Source: Ruminococcus sp. UBA3665 (GTDB lineage Bacteria > Bacillota > Clostridia > Oscillospirales > Ruminococcaceae). From it: DNA of 6,691 nt. The translations under genes and the position numbers were made by a program. Below, piece after piece: positions 1 through 5,690 of this stretch. The first letter of the stretch is position 1. Each line of letters opens with the position of its first letter. The stretch is from contig DFJS01000076.1 in NCBI GenBank assembly GCA_002373165.1, positions 1 to 6,691 on the forward strand. Reading direction: 5' to 3'. The notes below the pieces were generated by a model. It did no database searches. It was not told the origin of the DNA and was given only the letters and a program-made list of their open reading frames with translations.

Positions 1-1007
1 GCGGCACCGGCATGATCGGCGACCCTTCCGGCAAATCCGATATGAGAAAAATGCTGACCCCTGAAACAATTGCCCATAATATCGAATGCTTTAAAAAACA
101 GATGAGTCGTTTTATCGATTTTTCTGACAACAAGGCCATTGCCGTCAATAATGCCGACTGGCTGATGAATCTCAATTATGTGGAACTGCTGCGCGAAGTC
201 GGCGCAAATTTCACTGTCAACAGGATGCTCGCCGCAGAATGCTACAAGCAGAGATGGGAAAAAGGTCTGACTTTCCTGGAATTTAATTACATGATCATGC
301 AGAGCTATGATTTCTACAAGCTCTATCAGGATTACGGCTGCAATATGCAGTTCGGCGGCGATGACCAGTGGTCAAACATGCTCGGCGGTACGGAACTGAT
401 TCGCCGGAAGCTCGGCAAAGATGCCTATGCTATGACAATCACGCTCCTGCTGAACTCCGAAGGCAAAAAAATGGGCAAGACTGAAAAAGGTGCCGTATGG
501 CTCGACCCCGAAAAGACCAGCCCTTATGAATTTTTCCAGTACTGGCGCAACATCGCCGATGCCGATGTGATCAAATGCATGAAGATGCTGACATTTATCC
601 CGATTGAAGAAATTGAAGAAATGGAACAGAACCTCGAAGGCGCAGGCTTCAACAAGGCCAAAGAACGCCTCGCACACAGCCTGACCGAACTGGTGCACGG
701 CAAGGAAGAGGCTGACAAGGCTCTGGAAGCCGCAAAAGCAGTATTCGGCGGCGGCGGAAATTCTGAAAATATGCCCTCTACCGTACTGACAGCCGATCAG
801 CTGACCGAAGGCAGAATTGGCATTCTTGATCTTCTGACAATCTGCGGACTGGTGCCGACTAAATCCGAAGCAAGACGAAACGTGCAGCAAGGCGGCGTTT
901 CCGTCAACGGCGAAAAAATTACAGACCCCAAGGCAGAAATCACAATTTCCGGAGAAGTGATTCTCAAAAAAGGCAAGAAAATTTTCCATAAAGTCACGCT
1001 GGCATAA
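1..1007 (+). CDS. tyrS: Tyrosyl-tRNA synthetase, 3' part (5' end outside the window)
   Basis: Class I aminoacyl-tRNA synthetase that attaches tyrosine to tRNA-Tyr in the cytoplasm. The reading frame is open to the left edge (first whole codon at position 3, reading Gly-Thr-Gly before Met-Ile-Gly-Asp), so the true start and the HIGH motif lie upstream. Numbering from the Met at position 12, I see GDPSGK at 3-8, the tyrosine-pocket segment GGDDQWSN at 115-122, and the KMSKS-type loop as KMGKT at 153-157, a normal bacterial TyrRS variant. Residues about 266-325 form a C-terminal S4 RNA-binding domain (SEARRNVQQGGVSVNG is typical). About 331 residues are visible, against roughly 400-420 for the family, so some 70-90 residues are missing. 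The C-terminus looks intact, with TAA at 1005-1007 directly followed by a terminator. Any T-box leader would be outside the window. The family call is secure. Confidence 0.97.
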   Translation, partial: GTGMIGDPSGKSDMRKMLTPETIAHNIECFKKQMSRFIDFSDNKAIAVNNADWLMNLNYVELLREVGANFTVNRMLAAECYKQRWEKGLTFLEFNYMIMQSYDFYKLYQDYGCNMQFGGDDQWSNMLGGTELIRRKLGKDAYAMTITLLLNSEGKKMGKTEKGAVWLDPEKTSPYEFFQYWRNIADADVIKCMKMLTFIPIEEIEEMEQNLEGAGFNKAKERLAHSLTELVHGKEEADKALEAAKAVFGGGGNSENMPSTVLTADQLTEGRIGILDLLTICGLVPTKSEARRNVQQGGVSVNGEKITDPKAEITISGEVILKKGKKIFHKVTLA

Positions 1008-1015
1008 AAAAATCA

Positions 1016-1045
1016 GCCCCATGAAAACTCATGGGGCCTGTTTTT
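1016..1045. terminator. Bidirectional intrinsic terminator between convergent tyrS and deacetylase genes
   Basis: A perfect 9-bp stem, GCCCCATGA (1016-1024) and TCATGGGGC (1029-1037), closes a 4-base AAAC loop. On the plus strand it is followed after three bases by TTTTTATTTTT, ending tyrS transcripts. On the minus strand it is followed after three bases by a run of seven T (complement of 1006-1012), ending the deacetylase transcript. Each T-run overlaps the end of the opposing gene, so the hairpin serves both convergent units. Seen directly; the function is standard for this structure. Confidence 0.93.
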
Positions 1046-2282
1046 ATTTTTGCAGAAATTTCTGCTTCATGCGAAGAAAATCAAAAATATTCAGAATGCC
1101 GTCTTCTGTCACATCAGCGGCTTCCGGAACAGGCAGAACAGCCTGTTTTTTCAGATATTTCTGGAATAAAATAATATCTTCCAGAGAAAAGACTCCGTCG
1201 CCCGTGACATCGCCGGAAGCTTCCGGCTTGGAGAGAATTTTGCCTTCTGAAAGCGTAACAGTTCCGCCGTAAGCCGAAATTGTCAGGCCATCCAGCGCGG
1301 AATAGGAAGTATCCAGTTCTTTCATTGCGGCGAGCACATCGGCTGCCAGAAAGACCGCTTTCGAGCCGTTGGCATAAAAAGGCTGCACTGCCTGCCAGAT
1401 GGGCGGCGAGGAAGTCCAGCTCTGCAAGGCGATGACAGGCGCATAAGCCGCACTGCTGTACTGCACCTCGACTGCCCAGTTTTCGCCGAGCGATTCCAGC
1501 AAAGCCGTATCCAGCGGAATTTTATCAGAAGAATCAGAAGTCAGTTCTTTCCGGACAGTATAGCCCGTGCACGGATATTTTGCTACATTGCTGTAGAGCA
1601 TGTGCCGGACGGGCGTTTCGCCCTGATGGGCAAAGAGTTCGGTCAGCGTGACGAATTCATAACCCTGACTGACAAGCTCCGGCAGTGCGATTTTCAGGGC
1701 ATCGACAGTATTGTCATTGCCGGCGGCATCGTGCAGAAGGACAATTACGCCGTCCTTTGCGCCGTTAAGGATATATTCCGCACGTTCTTCGGCAGTGACA
1801 TTCGGCATATAATCCTGACAGTCAATGCCGCAGATAAACGGCAGATCAATAGCATCATACATCGTGTCGCTGGTATCGATAAAAGGCGGCCGGAAGAATT
1901 TTGTAGTTTCTCCTGTGATGGCCTGCACTTTTTCATCGACAAAGGCAATTTCCGCCTGAATTTCCTCCGGAGTCATCTTGGACATATTGGAATGCGTTTT
2001 GGAATGATTATCAATTTCCATGCCCATATCATAGGCACGCTTGACGGAAACGGCACTTTCTTCCGTGATATTATCGCCGATCAGGAAAAATGATGCTTTG
2101 GCATGATATTCTTCCAGCAGATCGAGCACCTGATTTGTCGTAGTCGTATTAGGGCCGTCATCGAACGTGAGGGCAATCAGTTTGGAAGATTCCTGTGCAT
2201 GGGCACAGAACGGAATTCCGGTCACTGCCAGTGCGGCTCCGGCCAGCACACAGGTGATTTTTTTCAAAAATTTGCGGATCAT
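1044..2282 (-). CDS. Secreted polysaccharide deacetylase (NodB / CE4 type) with C-terminal type I dockerin
   Basis: A 412-residue exported carbohydrate esterase predicted to remove acetyl (or N-acetyl) groups from a polysaccharide. Residues 1-29 are a signal peptide (basic MIRKFLKK, hydrophobic core, likely AHA|Q cleavage). The NodB domain spans about 34-218: TFDDGP at 39-44 (catalytic base Asp41, metal Asp42), HSKTH at 93-97 (metal His93 and His97), RPPF at 131-134, DCQDY at 154-158, and VLLHD at 181-185 (catalytic His184). Residues about 226-350 form a beta-rich module I cannot assign, perhaps carbohydrate binding. Residues about 356-412 are a dockerin with two 12-residue calcium loops, Asp358-Asp369 and Asp390-Asp401, implying docking to a cohesin scaffold. 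ATG is chosen because it gives a clean signal peptide; GGGG lies 11 bases upstream. Substrate (xylan, chitin or peptidoglycan) cannot be decided. The gene follows the PASTA gene but has its own promoter. Confidence 0.93.
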   Translation of the reverse strand: MIRKFLKKITCVLAGAALAVTGIPFCAHAQESSKLIALTFDDGPNTTTTNQVLDLLEEYHAKASFFLIGDNITEESAVSVKRAYDMGMEIDNHSKTHSNMSKMTPEEIQAEIAFVDEKVQAITGETTKFFRPPFIDTSDTMYDAIDLPFICGIDCQDYMPNVTAEERAEYILNGAKDGVIVLLHDAAGNDNTVDALKIALPELVSQGYEFVTLTELFAHQGETPVRHMLYSNVAKYPCTGYTVRKELTSDSSDKIPLDTALLESLGENWAVEVQYSSAAYAPVIALQSWTSSPPIWQAVQPFYANGSKAVFLAADVLAAMKELDTSYSALDGLTISAYGGTVTLSEGKILSKPEASGDVTGDGVFSLEDIILFQKYLKKQAVLPVPEAADVTEDGILNIFDFLRMKQKFLQK

Positions 2283-2314
2283 ATGATTTTATTCCCCAGC
2301 CTTTCTGATTTTTT

Positions 2315-2330
2315 ATGATAATTTTATCAT
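2315..2330. promoter_or_regulatory. Perfect 7-bp inverted repeat over the -10 and start region, possible operator
   Basis: ATGATAA (2315-2321), a TT spacer and TTATCAT (2324-2330) form a perfect inverted repeat. It covers most of the deacetylase -10 box and the expected transcription start, where a bound repressor would block RNA polymerase. It is AT-rich, so chance symmetry is possible. On the minus strand it is followed by A residues, so it is not a terminator for that transcript. No matching regulator can be named. Confidence 0.4.
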
Positions 2331-2354
2331 AGCATAAATTCCGGAATTTGTCAA
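2326..2354 (-). promoter_or_regulatory. Sigma-A promoter of the deacetylase gene
   Basis: Read on the minus strand, a perfect -35 TTGACA (2349-2354) lies 17 bases from a near-consensus -10 TATGAT (2326-2331), placing the start of transcription near 2319 and leaving a leader of about 37 bases. The -35 box begins only 7 bases beyond the stop codon of the PASTA gene, and I see no terminator in between. The deacetylase can therefore be read both from here and by read-through from the upstream operon. Confidence 0.85.
2336..2349. repeat. 14-bp perfect palindrome in the promoter spacer
   Basis: AAATTCCGGAATTT reads identically on both strands and fills nearly all of the spacer between the -35 and -10 boxes of the deacetylase promoter, touching the first base of the -35 box. 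Its position would suit an operator. However, TTCCGG is a very common word in this stretch of the window, which weakens the case. Confidence 0.4.
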
Positions 2355-2361
2355 GTGATAT

Positions 2362-3510
2362 TCAGAACGGCGCAGTTTCCGGAGCATCGAAATATTCCGG
2401 GCTGAATTCCGGAGCAGGTTCTTCTTCCGGAAGCTGATCTTCCGGCGGATCCTGCAATTCGGCATCGGGGAAGAATTCTTCCGGGGGCGGTTCGGTTTCC
2501 GGTTCGGTATTGAACGACGGCAGAGGATTGCCTGACCAGCCGCCCGTGCTGATGACATAGCTGGAATCGCCTGCACTCGCAGTCAGCCAGATCTGACTGC
2601 CCTGCGGAACGGAACTGTCTGCCGGCTGATTCTGTGACATGATTGTATCCAGCGGAATTGTGCCGGACGGCGTGTAAGTAATCATGCAGACGAATCCGGC
2701 CGTTTCCAGCAGCTGACGGGCTTCGGCAGCGGATTTTCCGGTACAGTCGGGCACATGTGCCGTAATCTGCCCCAGACTGATTTTCAATTCGACAGCCGTC
2801 CCCTGCGGAACGGAACTCCCGGACGGAATATTCTGAGAAATGACTGTCCCGTTGGCGATTTCCGGCCGATAGACAGTATCTGCCTGCACGGCGTACAGAT
2901 TGGCATCAGCCAACTGAGCCTTAGCATCTTCAAAGTTCATGCCGATATAATTCCCGACTGTTTCTGTGACGGAAGTATCTGTATGTTCGCGGCCTGTGGA
3001 AATTGTCAGTGTGACAGAACTGCCCAGCGCGATTCTTGTATCCGGCGGAATGCTCTGTGTCAGCACTGCGCCCGGCGCGACTGTTTCGCTGGAGCTTTCC
3101 TGAAATGACACGGAAAAGCCAAGAGCTTCTAATTTTTCGGCGGCCTTGTCTTTAGGGATATCGCGGACATCAGGGAGGTATTCCGTCCAGCCGCTGCTGA
3201 GTGTCAGGGTGACTGCATCGCCTTCCCGGACGGCCGCCCCTGCCGAGGGATTCTGTGTCAGTACGGCGTTTTCCGGAATGACAGGATGATGAATTTTTTC
3301 TGTTTCGATCACGCGCAGTCCCAGTTCGGAAAGCTGCCGTACAGCTTCTTCATGAGAAAGATACAGCACTTCCGGAACTGTAACTGCCGATTCCGCCGCC
3401 GGAACATCCGGCAGCGGCTCCGGATTGTATGTCATGGCATACAGTCCCAGCGGCATCACACAGCAGACGGCGCAGAACAGTGCCGGAAGCAGAATTTCAT
3501 AATGTTTCAT
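2362..3510 (-). CDS. Membrane-anchored PASTA-repeat protein without a kinase domain
   Basis: A 382-residue protein of four tandem PASTA domains, the extracellular module that in PrkC/PknB kinases and some penicillin-binding proteins binds muropeptides or beta-lactams. Residues about 6-25 are a hydrophobic segment with Cys13, Cys16 and Cys17, acting as a signal anchor or uncleaved signal; there is no good lipobox or AxA site. PASTA repeats lie near 44-106, 111-173, 184-247 and 251-314. Three carry the typical Gln-Asn/Ser-Pro-type centre (TQNPSAGAAV, SQNIPSGSSVPQG, SQNQPADSSVPQG) and the second has TQSIPPDT. The last 48 or so residues are extremely acidic and proline-rich (about 17 Asp/Glu, 13 Pro, no Lys/Arg) and probably disordered. 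The ATG overlaps the upstream stop as ATGA, with a GGGAGG site 9 bases before it, so translation is likely coupled. No kinase or transpeptidase part is present; wall sensing or wall binding is inferred. Confidence 0.9.
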   Translation of the reverse strand: MKHYEILLPALFCAVCCVMPLGLYAMTYNPEPLPDVPAAESAVTVPEVLYLSHEEAVRQLSELGLRVIETEKIHHPVIPENAVLTQNPSAGAAVREGDAVTLTLSSGWTEYLPDVRDIPKDKAAEKLEALGFSVSFQESSSETVAPGAVLTQSIPPDTRIALGSSVTLTISTGREHTDTSVTETVGNYIGMNFEDAKAQLADANLYAVQADTVYRPEIANGTVISQNIPSGSSVPQGTAVELKISLGQITAHVPDCTGKSAAEARQLLETAGFVCMITYTPSGTIPLDTIMSQNQPADSSVPQGSQIWLTASAGDSSYVISTGGWSGNPLPSFNTEPETEPPPEEFFPDAELQDPPEDQLPEEEPAPEFSPEYFDAPETAPF

Positions 3511-4397
3511 TGCATATTCCCTCCCAGCGTGTTCCGGATTTCTTTCAGGGATTTCAGCTCCTGATGCTGACTGATTGTCCTGTCGAAAACTTTTTTATGC
3601 AAAGGCAGACTGCTGCTGTAATGTTCGCTGAATAGTACAGTCTGTGCCTGTTCGGATAATAAATATTCAATCCAGAGCATGGCAATTTTCTGATGATTCT
3701 GACTGACTGCCGCACTGACCCGGCAGAGATTTTCTTCAAATTTCTGGTAAATTCCGTTTTCACTGACGGGCAGCATGTGAATTCTGCCGGATACGGCAGG
3801 ATTCTGCTCCACGCGGATAAAATCAGAAGTCCTTGCAATCCCCGGTTCGGAAGGCTGTTCCAGAAAAGCGGAAAAATCAGGGATTTCCTGTATCGAAAGC
3901 TGATTCCGTTCGGCAGAATGTTTTCCGGCAAACTGCTGTAATAATCCCAGGTCAGTCATATCATAATACACTGCCGGAAGACTGAACGACAGCGGCACGG
4001 CATCCGGAACAGCAGTCAGTTCCGGAAAATACTGCACAGCATTCAGTTCCCGGAAGACAGGCGTGAGTGCGGCCGCCGGAATATCCGGAGCCTGATAATT
4101 CAGATACATGTCAGAATCTGCCGGAATCTCTTCCGGATTGGCATAGAGTTTCAGCTGGATGCCAAAGCCCGGATATTGTCTGGAAAATCCGGCTGTGAGA
4201 GCCTCGAACAGCTGCTGTGCTTCTTCATCCGTCATCGTATCCGGCAGAGGTGCCGAAACGGCGATGCTATCCGGCTGAATCAGCCCCAGCCGCAGCTGCT
4301 GATGCAGAGTCAGCCGCTGTGTCAGCAGATAGCCTGTCAGAATTAAATTCAAGATTAAAAATATGATGCAGATGCCGATTTGTTTTGCCCGGCGCAT
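3507..4397 (-). CDS. Membrane-anchored protein resembling an extracellular solute-binding protein
   Basis: A 296-residue protein with an N-terminal membrane segment (about residues 7-26, after MRRAKQ) and a large outer domain. The region 237-271, with LWIEYLLSEQAQ and LPLHKKVF, resembles the C-terminal lobe of ABC solute-binding proteins, where 'YLLSE.AQ' followed by 'LP' is common. LTPVFRELN at 111-119 and SFSLPAVYYD at 137-146 also fit that fold. Family members usually have about 400 or more residues and a lipobox Cys; this one is shorter, has no lipobox, and no permease or ATPase gene lies nearby. It may therefore be a sensor or a diverged relative rather than a transport component. I chose the ATG at 4395-4397, preceded by GGGGGA at 7 bases spacing. 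The longer frame, opening with TTG at 4460, begins inside the promoter's -35 box and cannot be the start. First gene of the operon with the PASTA protein. Confidence 0.78.
   Translation of the reverse strand: MRRAKQIGICIIFLILNLILTGYLLTQRLTLHQQLRLGLIQPDSIAVSAPLPDTMTDEEAQQLFEALTAGFSRQYPGFGIQLKLYANPEEIPADSDMYLNYQAPDIPAAALTPVFRELNAVQYFPELTAVPDAVPLSFSLPAVYYDMTDLGLLQQFAGKHSAERNQLSIQEIPDFSAFLEQPSEPGIARTSDFIRVEQNPAVSGRIHMLPVSENGIYQKFEENLCRVSAAVSQNHQKIAMLWIEYLLSEQAQTVLFSEHYSSSLPLHKKVFDRTISQHQELKSLKEIRNTLGGNMQ
3520..3525 (-). promoter_or_regulatory. Ribosome binding site of the PASTA gene inside the upstream gene
   Basis: GGGAGG on the minus strand sits 9 bases before the ATG at 3510 and lies within the last codons (Gly-Gly-Asn) of the preceding gene. 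Together with the ATGA stop/start overlap at 3507-3510 it fixes the PASTA start and points to coupled translation. Confidence 0.8.
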
Positions 4398-4404
4398 AGC
4401 TTCA

Positions 4405-4410
4405 TCCCCC
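4405..4410 (-). promoter_or_regulatory. Ribosome binding site that sets the start of the solute-binding-like gene
   Basis: GGGGGA on the minus strand lies 7 bases before the ATG at 4397. It is the only good site downstream of the promoter's expected start of transcription (about 4425), which supports the shorter 296-residue product. Confidence 0.75.
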
Positions 4411-4431
4411 AGTGATTCAGATTCGGATTTT

Positions 4432-4460
4432 ATTATAGCATATTTTATTTGAAATGTCAA
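4432..4460 (-). promoter_or_regulatory. Perfect sigma-A promoter of the solute-binding-like / PASTA operon
   Basis: On the minus strand TTGACA (4455-4460) is separated by exactly 17 bases from TATAAT (4432-4437), with a TG one base before the -10 (extended -10). Both hexamers match consensus fully. Transcription should begin near 4425, giving a leader of about 28 bases. Such a strong basal promoter would need a repressor if the operon is regulated. Confidence 0.92.
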
Positions 4461-4470
4461 ACTGGATTCC

Positions 4471-4493
4471 CGGCAGTCAGCGGCCGCTTGCCG
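4471..4493. repeat. GC-rich dyad between the two divergent promoters, possible operator
   Basis: A perfect 10-bp palindrome AGCGGCCGCT (4479-4488) is framed by CGGCA (4471-4475) and TGCCG (4489-4493), with an extra GTC on the left side making the dyad slightly asymmetric. It lies between the back-to-back -35 boxes (4460 and 4525) in an otherwise AT-rich gap and stands out in composition. A binding site for the neighbouring AraC-type regulator is plausible but not shown. AraC proteins often bind direct repeats rather than palindromes. Confidence 0.4.
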
Positions 4494-4524
4494 AAAAAAA
4501 TAAAAACAAGTCGATTTCGGCCTA

Positions 4525-4553
4525 TTGACAAATCAACAGAAAAGCGTTATAAT
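4525..4553 (+). promoter_or_regulatory. Perfect sigma-A promoter of the AraC-family regulator gene
   Basis: TTGACA (4525-4530), a 17-base spacer and TATAAT (4548-4553) match consensus fully. Transcription should begin near 4560, about 31 bases before the GTG start. TTGACAAATCAA at 4525-4536 also contains a short TTGA/TCAA dyad over the -35 box. Confidence 0.92.
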
Positions 4554-4574
4554 ATCAGCAAAGGCTAATTCAAG

Positions 4575-4582
4575 AAAGGAGG
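4575..4582 (+). promoter_or_regulatory. Strong ribosome binding site selecting the GTG start at 4591
   Basis: AAAGGAGG complements the 16S rRNA 3' end and ends 8 bases before GTG at 4591-4593. It lies downstream of the promoter, so it decides in favour of this GTG over the TTG at 4525, which is part of the -35 box. Confidence 0.88.
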
Positions 4583-4590
4583 CGTTCGCC

Positions 4591-5523
4591 GTGACAGAAA
4601 AAAATCCTGTCATCCGGCAGTTTTCCAACGAAACAGGAGAAATTACAGTGACAGAATATCAGGTCTTTCCCGGCATTCAGCTGCTGTATCAGGATGTGCA
4701 TCTGCTCCGGTATGCCGCGCCGATGCAGGCGGAAGAACAGATTCTGGAAATTCATCACTGCCGGGAAGGCCGCTATGAATTCCAGATGGGCAGGCAGTAT
4801 TATTATCTTGCGGCCGGCGATCTGGCCATCCGGCTGGGCAGTGCCGCCGAGGCTGAGGCGTTTTATCCGACAAGTCATTATCACGGAATCAATATCCGGA
4901 TTGATGCCGGGAAAGCTCCGGAATGTTTATCCTGTTTTCTGGATGATGTCAATGTCCGTCCGGCTATGCTGATGAAGAAATTCTGCTCCGGACAGCCGTG
5001 TTTCATTATCCGGTCAACGGAAAGCCTGGAACATATTTTTTCAGAATTATATACCGTTCCGGACAGTATCCGGACAGGATATTTCAAGATTAAAGTACTG
5101 GAGCTGTTATTGTTTTTAAGCAGTCTGGATACGCAGATTTCCCAGACTGTCCAGCACAGTTGTCCGCCGTCGCAGGTGCGGCTTGCCAAGGCCGTATGTT
5201 CGTATGTATGCGAAAATATGACACAGCATTTCACAATTGAGGAACTCTCCCGGAAGTTTCAGGTCTCCCCTACCCAGCTGAAAAAGAGCTTCCGGAACGT
5301 GTACGGAAACTCTGTGTATGCTTACGTCCGTACGCAGAAAATGCTTTCTGCGGCAAGGCTCTTGCAGGATACGGACAGGACAATTCTGGATATCGCCGGG
5401 GAATGCGGCTATGACAACGGCAGTAAATTTTCCAAGGCGTTCCGGGAAGTGATGGGGCTTTCTCCCAGAGAGTTCCGCAGCCGGAAAAATCTGCCGATTG
5501 AAAGTGTCCGATTGGAAAGATAA
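4591..5523 (+). CDS. AraC-family transcriptional regulator
   Basis: A 310-residue DNA-binding regulator starting at GTG. The N-terminal half (about 15-185) is the likely sensor part: LEIHHCREGRYEFQMG at 52-67 and the following YLAAGDLAI and HYHGINIRI strands look like the cupin-type domain of AraC proteins. The C-terminal domain (about 196-297) contains both helix-turn-helix units: HFTIEELSRKFQVSPTQLKK (213-232) and TILDIAGECGYDNGSKFSKA (264-283), ending in the family signature FREVMGLSPREFR (284-296). The length is normal for the family. It is transcribed away from the solute-binding-like / PASTA operon across a shared 193-base control region, so it probably regulates that operon, itself, or both; this is inference from position. 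The inducer is unknown. Arg is often encoded by CGG and Pro by CCG, as in the neighbouring minus-strand genes. Confidence 0.95.
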   Translation: MTEKNPVIRQFSNETGEITVTEYQVFPGIQLLYQDVHLLRYAAPMQAEEQILEIHHCREGRYEFQMGRQYYYLAAGDLAIRLGSAAEAEAFYPTSHYHGINIRIDAGKAPECLSCFLDDVNVRPAMLMKKFCSGQPCFIIRSTESLEHIFSELYTVPDSIRTGYFKIKVLELLLFLSSLDTQISQTVQHSCPPSQVRLAKAVCSYVCENMTQHFTIEELSRKFQVSPTQLKKSFRNVYGNSVYAYVRTQKMLSAARLLQDTDRTILDIAGECGYDNGSKFSKAFREVMGLSPREFRSRKNLPIESVRLER

Positions 5524-5564
5524 TTTTCTGAAAATCTGATTTTTAAGATAAAATTAAGCAGAAT

Positions 5565-5590
5565 CACGTTTTTCTGAAAAGTGCCTTTTT
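5565..5590 (+). terminator. Weak candidate terminator after the AraC gene
   Basis: CAC-G-TTTT (5565-5572) can pair with AAAAGTG (5577-5583), with one bulged G and a TCTG loop, followed by CC and five T (5586-5590). The stem is short and AT-rich, so it would be weak. It is the best candidate in the 167-base gap before the next gene; the gap is otherwise AT-rich and holds no other feature that I can support except a possible promoter near its end. Confidence 0.35.
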
Positions 5591-5636
5591 GGATTGTTTT
5601 TGTTCTGGTTTGGAGTAGATATTCATGTTCTTTTTG

Positions 5637-5645
5637 TGGTATCAT
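5637..5645 (+). promoter_or_regulatory. Possible extended -10 promoter of the DUF2325/DUF3793 unit
   Basis: TGG followed by TATCAT (5640-5645) fits an extended -10 element about 46 bases before the ATG at 5691. No convincing -35 box lies at the right distance. The candidate would therefore depend on the TG extension or an activator, and read-through from the AraC gene remains possible. Confidence 0.35.
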
Positions 5646-5690
5646 AACAGCAGTAAAAAAATCTGTAATCAGAAAGGATGAAACTCTGTT

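Noticed and set aside
372..1022. 216-residue open frame on the minus strand across tyrS
   Set aside because: It is antisense to a clear tyrS, has no recognisable domain, and exists because of the codon use of the real gene. The shorter minus-strand frames there are rejected for the same reason.
1602..2093. 163-residue open frame on the plus strand opposite the deacetylase
   Set aside because: It is antisense to the conserved NodB domain, with no family resemblance and no promoter or ribosome binding site of note.
2339..2502. Eight copies of TTCCGG within about 165 bases, looking like a repeat array or uptake-type word
   Set aside because: Nearly all copies encode Pro-Glu, Ser-Gly or similar pairs through CCG and GAA codons in the acidic tail, and the word is common throughout the CCG- and CGG-using genes. 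Spacing is irregular.
2755..3108. 117-residue, cysteine-rich open frame on the plus strand opposite the PASTA gene
   Set aside because: It is a shadow of the PASTA repeats; its Cys and Arg richness follows from the complement of the real codons.
4458..4460. TTG at 4460 as start of a 317-residue form of the solute-binding-like protein
   Set aside because: The TTG is the first three bases of the -35 box TTGACA, upstream of the transcription start, and has no ribosome binding site. ATG at 4397 has GGGGGA at the right distance.
4525..4527. TTG at 4525 as start of a 332-residue form of the AraC regulator
   Set aside because: This TTG also belongs to a -35 box. GTG at 4591 follows AAAGGAGG by 8 bases and lies downstream of the promoter.
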